Source: Sarcocystis neurona (lineage: Eukaryota; Apicomplexa; Conoidasida; Eucoccidiorida; Sarcocystidae). From it: 64,000 bases of DNA. The position numbers were made by a program, and so were the translations under genes. Within the stretch, counting starts at the first letter, position 1. The number at the start of each line of letters is the position of its first letter. Positions 1 through 11,400 of the stretch are shown in pieces. The notes beneath the pieces were generated by a model. That model had not been told where the DNA came from, did not search any database, and saw nothing but the letters and a program-made list of their open reading frames with translations. The stretch covers positions 874,472 through 938,471 of the forward strand of contig KL647300.1 of assembly GCA_000727475.1 (NCBI GenBank), written 5' to 3'.

Positions 1-3000
1 TGCGACTCCACCGACGAAGATGCGACGCCTTTAAAAGGAAACGACTTGAGACAAGTTTTCTTAAATTCTAGTGTGTTGGGTTTTGACACTCTTCTAACAT
101 GGTGCAACACTGTACGGGGTCGGCATCAGTATGCTGAAGTGTAATAGTATGTACGAGGGAAACAATAATAAGCCTTCCTCTCGTGCGGACTTGTGCGTGG
201 GAAGTCCTGCACACTAATGCAGGAGCACATCCAGCAGAAATAAGCGGCGTGACAGCTACGAATTGGTTGTTCTGATAAAGCACTCCATTCGACAAGAGCT
301 CAATTTTTTAAACTGTGATGTGAGATGAATGCTCGACACTGATGTGCCTCGTGTGTTGCATGACTTTTGCAGTGCTGCAAGGCAAGCGTGTGGCGTAGGC
401 GAAGCCTCACACAGAAGTCAACAGCGTCCTTTGGTGAGACCGCTTGGCCAGGATAGAAAAAAGGAGGCTTCCAGAAGAAGAGAAAAGGGAACGAATCAAC
501 GGTTCTAACAGTACGCCTTTCGTCTGCCTCTACCTCTGACTGAAGTGACGAGCTGGCTTTCCTCCCTTTTTTCTTGTAGGAAGATATGTACGAGCGAAAC
601 ATGATGCAAGCCAACGTCTTTACATTTCCCAGCCGATCACAAGGAGGACGCTCCTTCTATTTATCATCCAGCCAGTCTCCAGTGTGTGACAGGTGCCTGG
701 AAGTTAAATGGATGTCCCGTACACTGTTCCCTACGGAACTTTCTTGCCCAACTACAGGATGCACGTTTCCTGATGACGAGGCTCCTGTGCTGATGCAGAA
801 GGGCAGGGCAGTGCCTCACGTAAAGAGCTGAGATGATCCCGTACTTGAAAGCAAGGGTGCTGTTCGTCGACCTTGTTTCATGCGTGCGTATACTCTAGAT
901 ATACGCGTGCGTCCACTCATCCCTCCACAGCCGGCTATAAACTTTCCAGTTAAGACTGACGCACATTTCATCACTTTTAACCTGCGGCAATTCAGCGTCT
1001 CCTGTGGTGAAATGGGGTGACACGAGATTCACCGCTCGGAAGGAAAGTTGGGCCACGCCCCGAACGCATTGGGCGGTGGCAAGTATGACTGCGGACATAG
1101 CGCAGCGTGTGTCAGGTTCGAGATTCGAAGCGGGCACGCTCTTGATTGACCGCCACTTCCATCCGTTAAATCGAAGGAATGCTACTGATGAAACCTTGCG
1201 CTCGTCATCACGACTACGATTCATACTGAGACATCGCGGAATATGGACCGAAGTGACTTTATATATGCAAATATTCGATAAGTTATGGAGCACATTCGAC
1301 GTGGTACCTCTGACTGGGCACAACAAGCACGTATATGTGTATATGTATGTCAACGTATATATATATACATATATATATATATGCGTGCGTAGATGCGCTT
1401 GTTCGACTCAGTAGTTGCAAACGGACGGAGCACGGGAAATCGCGATGTATGGGTCGTCTTAATCGTATGGCTTATGACTGTAGGAAGAAAAAAAGTAGTC
1501 GAGACAAAAGCGTAGCTCTGACTACACGACGCAGCGTTCAGGCGTGTTTTGTAGTCGAGAAAGACAAATGGAAAAGAAGAGTGATCTACGGGGTGCGAGG
1601 GCACTCTCTGGAAATACTGTATCGTGGGAATACCATTGCTGCGGGCCGCCAGCAATTACTGCATATAGGGAAGCCCGTACCAGCATGCACCGCATGTATT
1701 CTGCAGCTGTACAAGCGCCACGAAACTGCCAGTGAGATTGTTGACCAAATTTTGCCAGCGAACACGGTACTGCCAACATTTCGGCTTTGTTGAGACGCAT
1801 GTTACAATTGACGCAGCCAGTTACGAATTAGCTGAAGATATGTAGGCTACACAACGCCGTGTTTCCGCCGAAAGTTGCCGTGAGTCCACACACAGAGTTC
1901 CACTGGCTTCGTCTATCAGCTGCGTACAAGAAATATGTGAATTGTAGGCAGTTCTTCCACACTTTGGTTAGACGTTAGAGTGCTTGATTTCTGGTGGTAT
2001 CCCAACTCTCTATTCGGAGTCAGCGCTTGTGTACCATTCGACGGCTCTTGGACCCTCAGTGCTCTTGGGAGACTACGTCACAGGCGGGACACAAGGCTTA
2101 TGATTGACAAAAGTGGTACCTACATCAACGCCGACCGTGGCTTTAGATGTTGTGGTCCCTCCCTCTAATCAGGTGTGCGATGAAATCATCAACGCAGACG
2201 AAATGTGGTGTCCACCAGAAAGCTTGATAGGATATACACAGCAGCTGTCGTCGTCGGGAATGGTTCTGCAGTTGTCCGTAGTATATTATTCACTTAAGTG
2301 GGAGTCTGAATCCCTCAGCTTAACTAGCCTTAACACGCAAGGAGGTCTCACGAGGGCGGGGGCGGTGCGCGATGTGTTGCGCACGAATATTCTGGTTTTG
2401 TACACCGCATATGTCCGCAAAGTCCTTAGCGATCGCGCACTGCACTGTACACAAATGTGTATATATCTTTATGTCAGTAGAGATTTAATATTGATGTCAC
2501 ACTAGCAGAAGATAGTTGCAGACAGCTCTGAACTTGCTGGCCGCTGCAGCGTGATATTTCATCACAGAATTCCTGAGCGGTCGGTGTGTACAGCCGCCCG
2601 TCTTCCTCGACATCATTCCCCTCCTTAACGCCGATGGCACTGACACCAGGAAATGACTTCTAAACCCTCGGGAGAGTGAAGTTCCACACCACTATCATCT
2701 TCTTCTGTGGAAGGCTCGGGGCGAAACGTCTTTCCAAGTGGCGGTTGTGCGGCACATTCACTGCCAGAGTGGGGCCTGGCTGTGGAAGCTCGCGGTGCCC
2801 GACTTTCGGACGTGGCAGCAGTCGCACCGCCGCCACAATGAGGTAGAGACACCACCCGTGCCCTCTCGACGGACTAGACAAGGCTGAAGCACGGCACGAA
2901 AACCAGTTATCGAGAAGGCAGTTTGCACATTCTGCCAGTACAAGATGGACCTGCACAACTTTCCTAGTCCACACACTCGAGGTGTATTGCATTCACGCTG

Positions 3001-4048
3001 ATCATAGGACACCACCTCCGAGACTGTCGATTCATCGACGGTACATTTCGGGTGCGGCCATTACCTCGTATGTGCGTAACCACGCATCTGTGTGTGTCCT
3101 TGCCCGCCGACCGGAGTGAACCAATGTATCTACCAAAAGCCTGTCTGAAACGAAGTGATGGTACAAAGAATACCATATCTCTATGCAGGTGGTGAAGAGT
3201 TGTTAAGGTCCGGCACCTTTCGGAGCCAAAAGTGGTCGACGAAACACTTCGCCACCACGGGACTGAATTTGCACGGCGAACTTGTGTAGATAGGACTTCG
3301 CGTGTCTGCATATATCTTGCGACTCTTCGTTCTCATTTTCCTCCGCTTTTTTCTGTTCGCGTCTAAATCTCCAGTTTCGTCTCTCTCGTATTCAGCGTCA
3401 ACTCTTCTTCCCAGATGTCTTTTTCCCTCTTTTTCTGATCTTCCCCCCCAGTGTACTTCAACTGTGAATGGACTTACTAAAAGCGTTCTTCTGTTTGTCA
3501 GCCTCTGCCAGCGTAACAGTGTCACCACTCGCGTATCAGCAAAAATGCGAACATACACGACGTGATCAAGCCTACACACCGACACACTACGTTCATAGAA
3601 CGACGGCGCAGGAAGTATTATCCAGTGATGGATGTGTTCGGGTGTGACAGCACTATGGAAGTAACGGTGTGCATCAAACCGCACGTTAAAGTAGTTGTTC
3701 CGCCCCCAACCATAATGTGACCTCTGCAGATTCGCGCTCAGCCAGAGGCCCTCTTTCAAAGAGAGGCCTTATAGCCCTCGTAGGTGCCAGCAGCATCTTC
3801 TTCGTTTGATTTCTGTGGAACTTTCACATTTTCCTCCTGACGTACGGAGCGAGCCCACAATAGCGCATGTTTCTCACGTTCTCACATTCGGAACCTTGTA
3901 CTTCGGCTGACAAACATTTAATCCAGCGGTTACACTGCCGTAACTGAGTAAGGTCTGGTGTAATGCACAGCACAGTTTGAAGACGCCCGCGTGACACACA
4001 TTTAACATTGATTCGGGCTACTTAAGCGTGGCGGTGTGGCAGTTACAG
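1..4048. other. Repeat-poor stretch, no confident gene
   Basis: No recognised protein or RNA gene. Open frames are short and have no identifiable motif; the longest is a 192-codon minus frame at 3181-3759, a length that can occur by chance in a window this size. A short TA/TATG microsatellite lies at about 1327-1386. A GGTTCGA box near 1114 has no tRNA around it. Some segments are bounded by good splice signals, for example an acceptor at about 3520, so short exons cannot be excluded. Confidence 0.4.
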
Positions 4049-5145
4049 CGATTGTCGATGCTGCAGAATGATCCACAGGGACTACGTGCCTGTGAGTGGG
4101 CAGAGACACGCTTACTCTAAATAGCTGCAGACGGTCGTGATTCGAGCAGCTTACTGAAATATGTGTCTTCAGTCTGTGGTACGTTTGAACGGCAAGAATA
4201 TTGCCGGCATGGTTGTGGAGAGCGGAGCGGAGCCACCGTGGACGCACGAAAGATCTGATGTAATGGATGCTGGAGGTGGGGCCGTTCTTGCCGAGCACGA
4301 CATGATTTCCCATCTGCTGCTGATGTAAGTACCTCTGCAGCCGAACGTCAGTTTCACGTGCTGCATCACCCAGGCATGCTACTGCAAGCGGAAGTGAGGC
4401 CTCTGACACTGCTGGACACGAAACAAATCTGCACGCTGCTGCAGGTGAGGCATGCAAGCTACCGAGCGACGACAAACCTCGCAAACAGCTGCAGCTGCAA
4501 AACTGACCTCCGCTGGCCCCGTTCTGCTGCTGCAGGTAGGCGCACATGCAGAGCTGCGGCAGGAACTGTTACTATGGATATTCTGCTTTGGAAGTGTGAA
4601 TGCGTTGAATACCGTTCAACAGGTAAAGATACGGACGCCTTTGCCATTTCAATCAAACCCTACTCCCGTACAACCACCACGCTGATGCTACTGCACCAAG
4701 GTGCTAGAGCAACAGGTTACGTTTGATACGCTTGGCCGCCGGCATAGACACTAGAACTTTATTGGGCTCTTAAGAGCCCCTATCCAGGACATTATAAGAA
4801 GAGGGTCCTGCCGCTGCTTCACCGCGTGGCAGCAGGTCAAACTTTTACGTTGTTACTACCGCCGCTCAGGTCTGTCTAGTTCCTGAAGCCACGTGAACCG
4901 TTCTGGAAAATTTACACACGTGCCATGGAAGAATAACAAACAGCATCGAAACAACGGATGATGCGGAGCACGTAACGCTTCTCGCTGTGTGTCGGTGCGC
5001 AGCAGCAAACTGCCCTGCAGAGGCAGGATGCTACCGGTTTGTGGCGTGGAGTGGATGCTGGTCGGATGTCTTTAATCCTATTGCGGGGGTTGCGCAGCTG
5101 CAGAAGAGGGAACGTATGCGTCGCGTTCCTAGCCAGTGGCTCTGA
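4049..5145 (+). CDS. Candidate multi-exon gene of short splice-bounded segments, function unknown
   Basis: Four open segments on + are framed by plausible splice signals: 4049-4091 (acceptor TTACAG, donor GTGAGT), 4173-4324 (acceptor TTCAG, donor GTAAGT), 4536-4622 (acceptor CTGCAG, donor GTAAAG) and 5021-5145 (acceptor CTGCAG, ending in TGA). The second encodes about 50 residues containing VVRLNGKNIAGMVVES and ends in a run of leucines. The third contains ELRQELLLWIFCF. The first two segments chain in phase: 43 nt, then a frame starting at SVV. The later ones do not chain without another exon or a different acceptor, so the model is incomplete. I recognise no family. The overlapping minus frame at 4002-4547 is a competing reading. 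Confidence 0.25.
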
Positions 5146-5716
5146 CGGAAGTATGCTGAAGTACGTAGCATAAGAACGCACTCCTTTAGCCCGGCAGTCG
5201 TCAAGGTTGGTGTACCTGTACGTCGAATCGGAGCTCCTCGGTCAGTCGACATTTTCAAGTGACTGACGCTGTCTTCTGGGACATAGGGATGCCGCCGGCC
5301 TTGCTACCCATCTTTGCTGCAAACTGTTTTGTTACACAGATATGAATGGTCCACTTGTTAAATAAGCTGTGTGCTACATTGTGTGCTGTGCACAACGGTG
5401 CTCACCGCTGCGGCGAACTACGCGGCGCACTACACGCTTTGTCGGCAATACACACGCGACAAAGCATCCATTCTAGAGAAGAGCACGCAAAACACTTACC
5501 GCACCAGCCTGGAAATGTGAATAAACTGTTGTCGGACTATTCAGCTGTGATGAAAACGAACCTTGTTGAGGTTGCAACGCCTTCCGCATCCTTTCCCCTC
5601 GGAAACCGAACGCGTCGTCTTCTCGAACACACACCCTCCCACTACGGGGCTACACAATCGTCGATCTGGTCCACACCAAGCCTATAGTGAACGCGTATTC
5701 GTAAATCTTTGAAGAG

Positions 5717-6355
5717 GTGAAGATTTGCGTTGAACATCAGAAAATTACAATGCTGTCCTTGCAATTGTCTGTCTGTATACTCAGCACACGTGTAAGTAAA
5801 GTGTCTGCGGAACCAGCGGAGCTACGCGCAGGCGTGACAGAAGTGTACATACGGAAGCCGTACGCGAACGCAGCACACCGTGAGTCGGCGTTCTCTTTTC
5901 AACGCTGCGTCAAATCTGCAACGCTAGGAATCAGGCGGAGTTGCCAGGGATACTTCCCGCGTCAGTCGCCGTTGCGCGCCAGGAGTCCACGTGCGTCTCG
6001 CAGAATCCAAAGTTGCAGTCAGCAAACGCCGACGCAGCGTTTCCTTTTGAGGCCGAGATCGTACGCCAACCGCACAAGCGGAGCACGAGCGTTGCCAGCT
6101 AGCAAGAGGGGTCACCAGACACACGCGAAGAGTACCGGCGTCACGAGTGAAGCGTCAAAGTCGGGGGGCGCTCGTGCCGGGCAGCTACTTGCTTTATCGC
6201 TGCTGGCTACGTTATACAGGCTAGCAGCAGTAGAGCCGCTCAGTTCCGTCCGTCATAAGAAAAGACGACAAACCCCTTTCCAGCCTACCGACGAAGCAAA
6301 GTGCTGTTACTGGGTACGGAGGTGCAATCCCATGGAACAAGAATTTGAGTTCTGA
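5717..6355 (+). CDS. Possible exon or small gene, hypothetical, with one hydrophobic segment
   Basis: A 212-codon frame closing in TGA after MEQEFEF. Its middle is basic and Ser/Arg-rich. Around residues 155-175 there is a hydrophobic stretch (LLALSLLATLYRLAAV) that could span a membrane, followed by a Lys/Arg-rich tail. There is no clear signal peptide and no recognised domain. Its length is at the edge of what chance allows, and no splice structure supports it. It could be an exon of a larger gene or nothing. Confidence 0.2.
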   Translation: MKICVEHQKITMLSLQLSVCILSTRVSKVSAEPAELRAGVTEVYIRKPYANAAHRESAFSFQRCVKSATLGIRRSCQGYFPRQSPLRARSPRASRRIQSCSQQTPTQRFLLRPRSYANRTSGARALPASKRGHQTHAKSTGVTSEASKSGGARAGQLLALSLLATLYRLAAVEPLSSVRHKKRRQTPFQPTDEAKCCYWVRRCNPMEQEFEF

Positions 6356-8400
6356 GGAGCTTGCACTCCTGGCAGTAAGACTGAAGCTATCCCAACAAAC
6401 GCTCGCATCTTTTTGCGAGGATTTCGTCGAACACGTTTGCCTTGCAGGTTCCGGGGAAATGCCGCCGCTTCCCTACAGGACGCCGGACACCTGTCTGGAG
6501 TACGTTTGCTAGCACACGAAGTTCCGTGCATGCTCTTTTCCACCTTGTAGAGTTGCACGCCCTGTTCCGAAAACATGAATAGTCCTGTTACTGTCTGCTC
6601 ATTAGCAAGCGACCACTCTGAGTGAGATTGTCCGATCACGGCAACACGCACGCACAACGAAATCTAAGATCTCCTTGTGCAGCGCCGATGCTGACGGCGT
6701 CAGCACGTGCCTGCACAGTACGTACGCGTCAACAAGATGAGGGTATCTTGCTGCGTTGTACAACCGACTGCGGTCCAGCGTGCACAGGTGCTGCTAGTGT
6801 GACGAACATTTGGATGTGACGTGCAGGTAAGACACATGCGTGTGTGCTTTGTCAAGCAGCAGCACGCTAATTCGTAGGCACCCACTGCGTGTAGCTGCTG
6901 TGAAGTTCCACGACTGGTAGTACTATACAGGAAGGCAGCAGTCCGCTGGAATAAGGACAGCCTAGTAAGAATCATATATCTTTGTAATATCTTCCCGGCA
7001 CACGCCTATTCCAAAAGACAGAAAAGTATCCTGCTTGCCTTACGTAGCAGTACTCAGCAGTTCTCCATTCGCGGGTGGACGACGTCTAGTACTCTCGATC
7101 TGCAGGGTAAACATCAACCGAGCCTCAGGTGGCAAAAAGAGGTTGCCGTCTTGGCGCCGAAGGGAACTCACTGGTAGAAAACTGCTAAGCGCCGCCATTT
7201 TGAAGAGAATGCAGTCTTAGATACACAGGCAGTGCAATGCTATTTTCTATATATAACACCTCTGTAGTGAGCGGTGTGGACAGAGACTTCCTACTCAAGC
7301 AGAATGCACTTGTGCGACGTAGGTTGGGATCAAGCCATTGCTTTATGGCCCCTGTTAGTGTCGACACATTATGTATCTACGGACTTCTGGCTTCATTCAG
7401 CAGGCAGGCCACCCACCTGAGGATAAAGCTGCGGGATTGTTCGTTGTGACACGTGCTGCAGAACAGCTAGTTTCGAGTCCTTTCGTCTTCTCCAGGGTAG
7501 GTGGGCCACGCGCACAAAGACGTACCACGAATGCCATCGTACAGAAGAGTGGAGAACCGATGCTCACGGTCGAGGATGCTCAGGGCCGCAGCTTTTGACT
7601 GGACAACAAGCTGTTACTACACTTCCAGTCCTTCACTGCAGTCGCAGGTTGCTAACGCTGGGGATTTCAGTTTCCAACGCAACAGCTACACTCTGTAGCA
7701 CTGTTTCTCAGGGTCACGCTGGTATGAGACTATCTTCAGAGCCATGTATAATAAGCGGCGGCTATCGTGGATCACTGTTCGAGGACCTGTAGTGGTTCGC
7801 CACGGGTGAGGCACGCGCACGAGTAGGACGCAGACACGTAGAGCATCATATGTTGAGATTTGCTAGTAGTATTGATGCATAGAGTCAACTGCAGCCAGTT
7901 AATTGCATGAGAAGACACCACAGCGGAAGAGGGTATCCTTGCGCCATGTACTGACACTCGGCTGTACAGAAATTCACGGCGAGCAGCAAAGTTGTGCCAC
8001 CATATTGTCCTGAGTGGCGTGTCACAGCATAGCATGCGGGGTCCTTTTGATTGTCTTGTGTTGCTCTGTAAGTCAGTGCAAAGACGCTTTTATGGAGAGG
8101 CGCCGACATCTTCTGTATCCACTCTTGGTCTTCGCGTCACCGTTGTGCAGGAGATGCACCGGAGCATAACACACAACAGCTTGTTCACAGGGGGCATGTA
8201 CAGTGATACCGTCCCACTGCGCTCCCGCGTGAGCTTTTGTTCTGAGCAGAAAGATTTTTTGCACGAGGAATACCAAACAGACGTCTACGTGGAACGTGCA
8301 TATGTATATATATATATATATTAATAATGTGTATATGTCGCGTACATGCAGCCTTGTGCGCGTTGCTTCCTGTCCACATATATGTGGTAGTCATACGGAT
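6356..8400. other. Non-coding or unassigned
   Basis: Only short frames on both strands, with no repeat array until a TA microsatellite at about 8300-8325, directly upstream of the long frame. No promoter motif could be defined. Confidence 0.4.
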
Positions 8401-11400
8401 ATGGTACATTGGACGCCATCGCGAGCTTCATGCGCCAGAGACTTTTGCGCGTGGTGCTTCTGCAGCGACGGTTCACAAATGCCACGCTCGCGTGCGCTCC
8501 AGCAACACTGCCCGCAACAGCAGAGGCATGGGAGGCAGGGTTTAGATCGCACCGCAGGCTCAAGCCCCGCAACATCGCGTGAAATCGCAGCATCTACAGC
8601 AAGCAACACCCTCCTTCCCCCGTGGAAGCACAAGACATACGTGTCAGGCAGGCAGAATTTTATGCTCCACCAGCAACAGCCACCGCAGCAGCCTCCCCAA
8701 GAACGACAAACCTGGGAGGTAAAGTGCGATGTACCTCGACTGTCGGAAACAGCGTTGAATGCCACACGCACGCCACAACGCGCCTGTAACACCTCTACAG
8801 TTGACGCCGGTATGTGTGCAGTTCCCCCGTGGCACAAGCAGGAGCGCCGAAAATGCACCAAGAGCCACGCGCAGCAGGAGCACGACAACCAGCAAAACCA
8901 ACAGCACCAGCACCAGCAGCAGCCAGACTGGGACCGTCTATGGCGGTGTGTGTCCAGCTCTACCCGACCGACGCCGCGGCAGCATCAGGAGGCTCCAGGA
9001 CGGCTGTGCCGGGTGGAAGATTTTATCTTCCGAGAAAAGCAGAAGCAACGTGGGAGTTCTCTTGAAGACTGCAGACTATCAGGTAGAGCTGCGGCACAGC
9101 AGCAGCACCAACGCAACTATGTTGTGGCCGTAATCCCATCAGACCAACAGCAGCGAACAGAACAACCGCAGGAGCGGCACCTGACACGGCAGCAGCCACG
9201 GCACTCCCATCTAGAGGCGCAGGACTGTTTTGTGACAGGAATGGAGAAGACTGGCAGCGACACCGGAGCTCCAGGCTCCTGGAGCTGGACGCCAGCAGGC
9301 GGTGGCGTTAGCTGTTATCGTGATGAGCCGCTGGAACACTCCGGTTGGCGTAACAGCATCCGCAGCAACGCTTGCACGTGTCGGCCAGCACCACACGAGA
9401 TCCAGCTGAGGAATAGAACGACAGCAGGTACTGGGGCAATAAAGTGCTTCGCTCGTAAAATACCGCCTATTCGGAAAGCGTACGGGACAAAAATGATTGT
9501 TCGAAGCACGCGTAGAGGCTGCCTCATTGAACGCCGGTTCTGTCGGAGGGACAGCCACGGCAGCTGGATGGACAGCACCCAGTCCAGAAGCATTTTGAAC
9601 GATAATAAACAGCGAGGGAGGAGGAGGGCCCCAGACGGTGGTAACACCGGGAACTCAGCCAGCGGCAATCGCGGAAGCAAAAACCATTTTGGTCTGAGAA
9701 GTTTTATCAGCTGCAGCCGCCCCGAACAGTGGAGACCATGGCGGTCTACATGGCGCGTAAATGTGGCGACTGTTAAAGGCGGGAGGAAGGGCCGGCGAAG
9801 CAGAAGCAGGGAAAAAAGACCTCCCTGGACTGAGACTTCGTCGGCCTCCGGCACGGACGACACTACCGTGTGGGAGGCGGCCGGTAGCGCCATTACCAGA
9901 AAGGCGCCGGTCTCTTATGAAAAGAAACAGCGTTCGCCGCTCGGGAGGGACTCCCGGGCACTGGAGCCAAACGAATTGCCGGTGAACCTGTCTCTCCCGC
10001 AGCAATACGCAGTCACACGGCAGCAGCAGTCGCAAGCTCACGAGGAGCAAGATTTTCTGCAGCAGACGCAGACACCTTTTTCAGAGCACCGGTTCAACGG
10101 GCCAGTCGTTTGGCGGCCTGCGACCTCCACTTGTCAACGAGAGAATTCTTTTCCTGGTGATCCGCAGGATCGGCAGCAGGACAACACAGAAAACGTTTCA
10201 GCTACATCTACCTCCTCTCAAGTCGCCGTGAGTAAAGGAAGGGCGGGTTGTGTTGCAAATGAACTACGTGAGACAACGATCTCCTCATCGTGGAGTGCCC
10301 ACACATCGATTTTGACATCGACAGAGAAACCCGCACGACGTACAAAATGTAACTTATTTCCTAACGCTGCCTTAGACGTTTCTGCTGCGTTTCGGTCTGC
10401 AGCAGCGACACCAGCACCACCGAGAAGTCCAGTATCCATTCCGTCTGCCCTGCTTGCTGCGTCAGCAGATACACGTGCGAGAGACCACCTGAACGCAGCA
10501 CTACCATGTGATGCGGTGCAGTCAGGCACAGCACGTGTAGAAGCTTCAGTCGTGACAGCTGCAGTGACGGCAGCCAATGCAGCAGACGCAGGGCGAGCAG
10601 TTGCACTAGACGCCTCCCCAACTGGTATTAAAATCTGCCTCTCTACACCGCAGCACAGAACAAATGCGGACGTCGTAAACCCCCGGGCACGCCCCAGTCA
10701 TTGCCGAAGAAACCGTCTCTCCACACCGTCGATCGCGACGTTTGCAGCTGCTCACAGTGCTGCAGCAGAACTCGTGCCGGCAGCTTGTCACAACTTGACT
10801 CCGGCCCCCCGTGCTGCTGTTGTTTCTCCTGCTGCCGGTAGAGGCGGAGGGTTAGCGGCAGGAGGGCGTAAACGACGGCTTTCCATGCAAGGACAGCGCA
10901 TTCGGCGTGCAGCTCGAGAGAAACATGGCGAAGTAAAGGAGATGATTTTTCCGGAAGAACTGTCCTCGAGAAAAATGTGCAAGCAGGCGGTAGGGGAGAG
11001 AAGCTGGCCGAGTCTGCAGAAGCCAGCGCTTTACACCGACAGTAGCAGCTGGGGCTGCCGCGTGGAAAGTAGAAGCCGCAACAGGTGTGAGGCCCTTACA
11101 CAAGGCAGAAGCGTAAGAAGCTCGGAAGAAAACAGCTGCAGCAACACACGGCCTAAGTGTGTACAGAGCGGAACGAGAAGCTTGGAGATAGCTGAAAAAA
11201 GTGGCCGCTACTCGCAACCTGACACCGGCTGCAGAGGTCTGCAGATTGAGGGTAGGAGGGCGAACTGCCGCTGTAGTCCTCAACGGTGTGACTGCAGCAG
11301 CAGCAGGAATCACAGCATTTGCAACAACGGAATTAGCAACTGCGGCAGCGTTTATGGTACTTCTTCCGACGGCAGGCACGGCTGCCAGGTTACCAGCAGG

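Noticed and set aside
1095..1130. A-box and B-box-like words (TAGCGCAG, GGTTCGA)
   Set aside because: They are only a few bases apart and no cloverleaf can be drawn.
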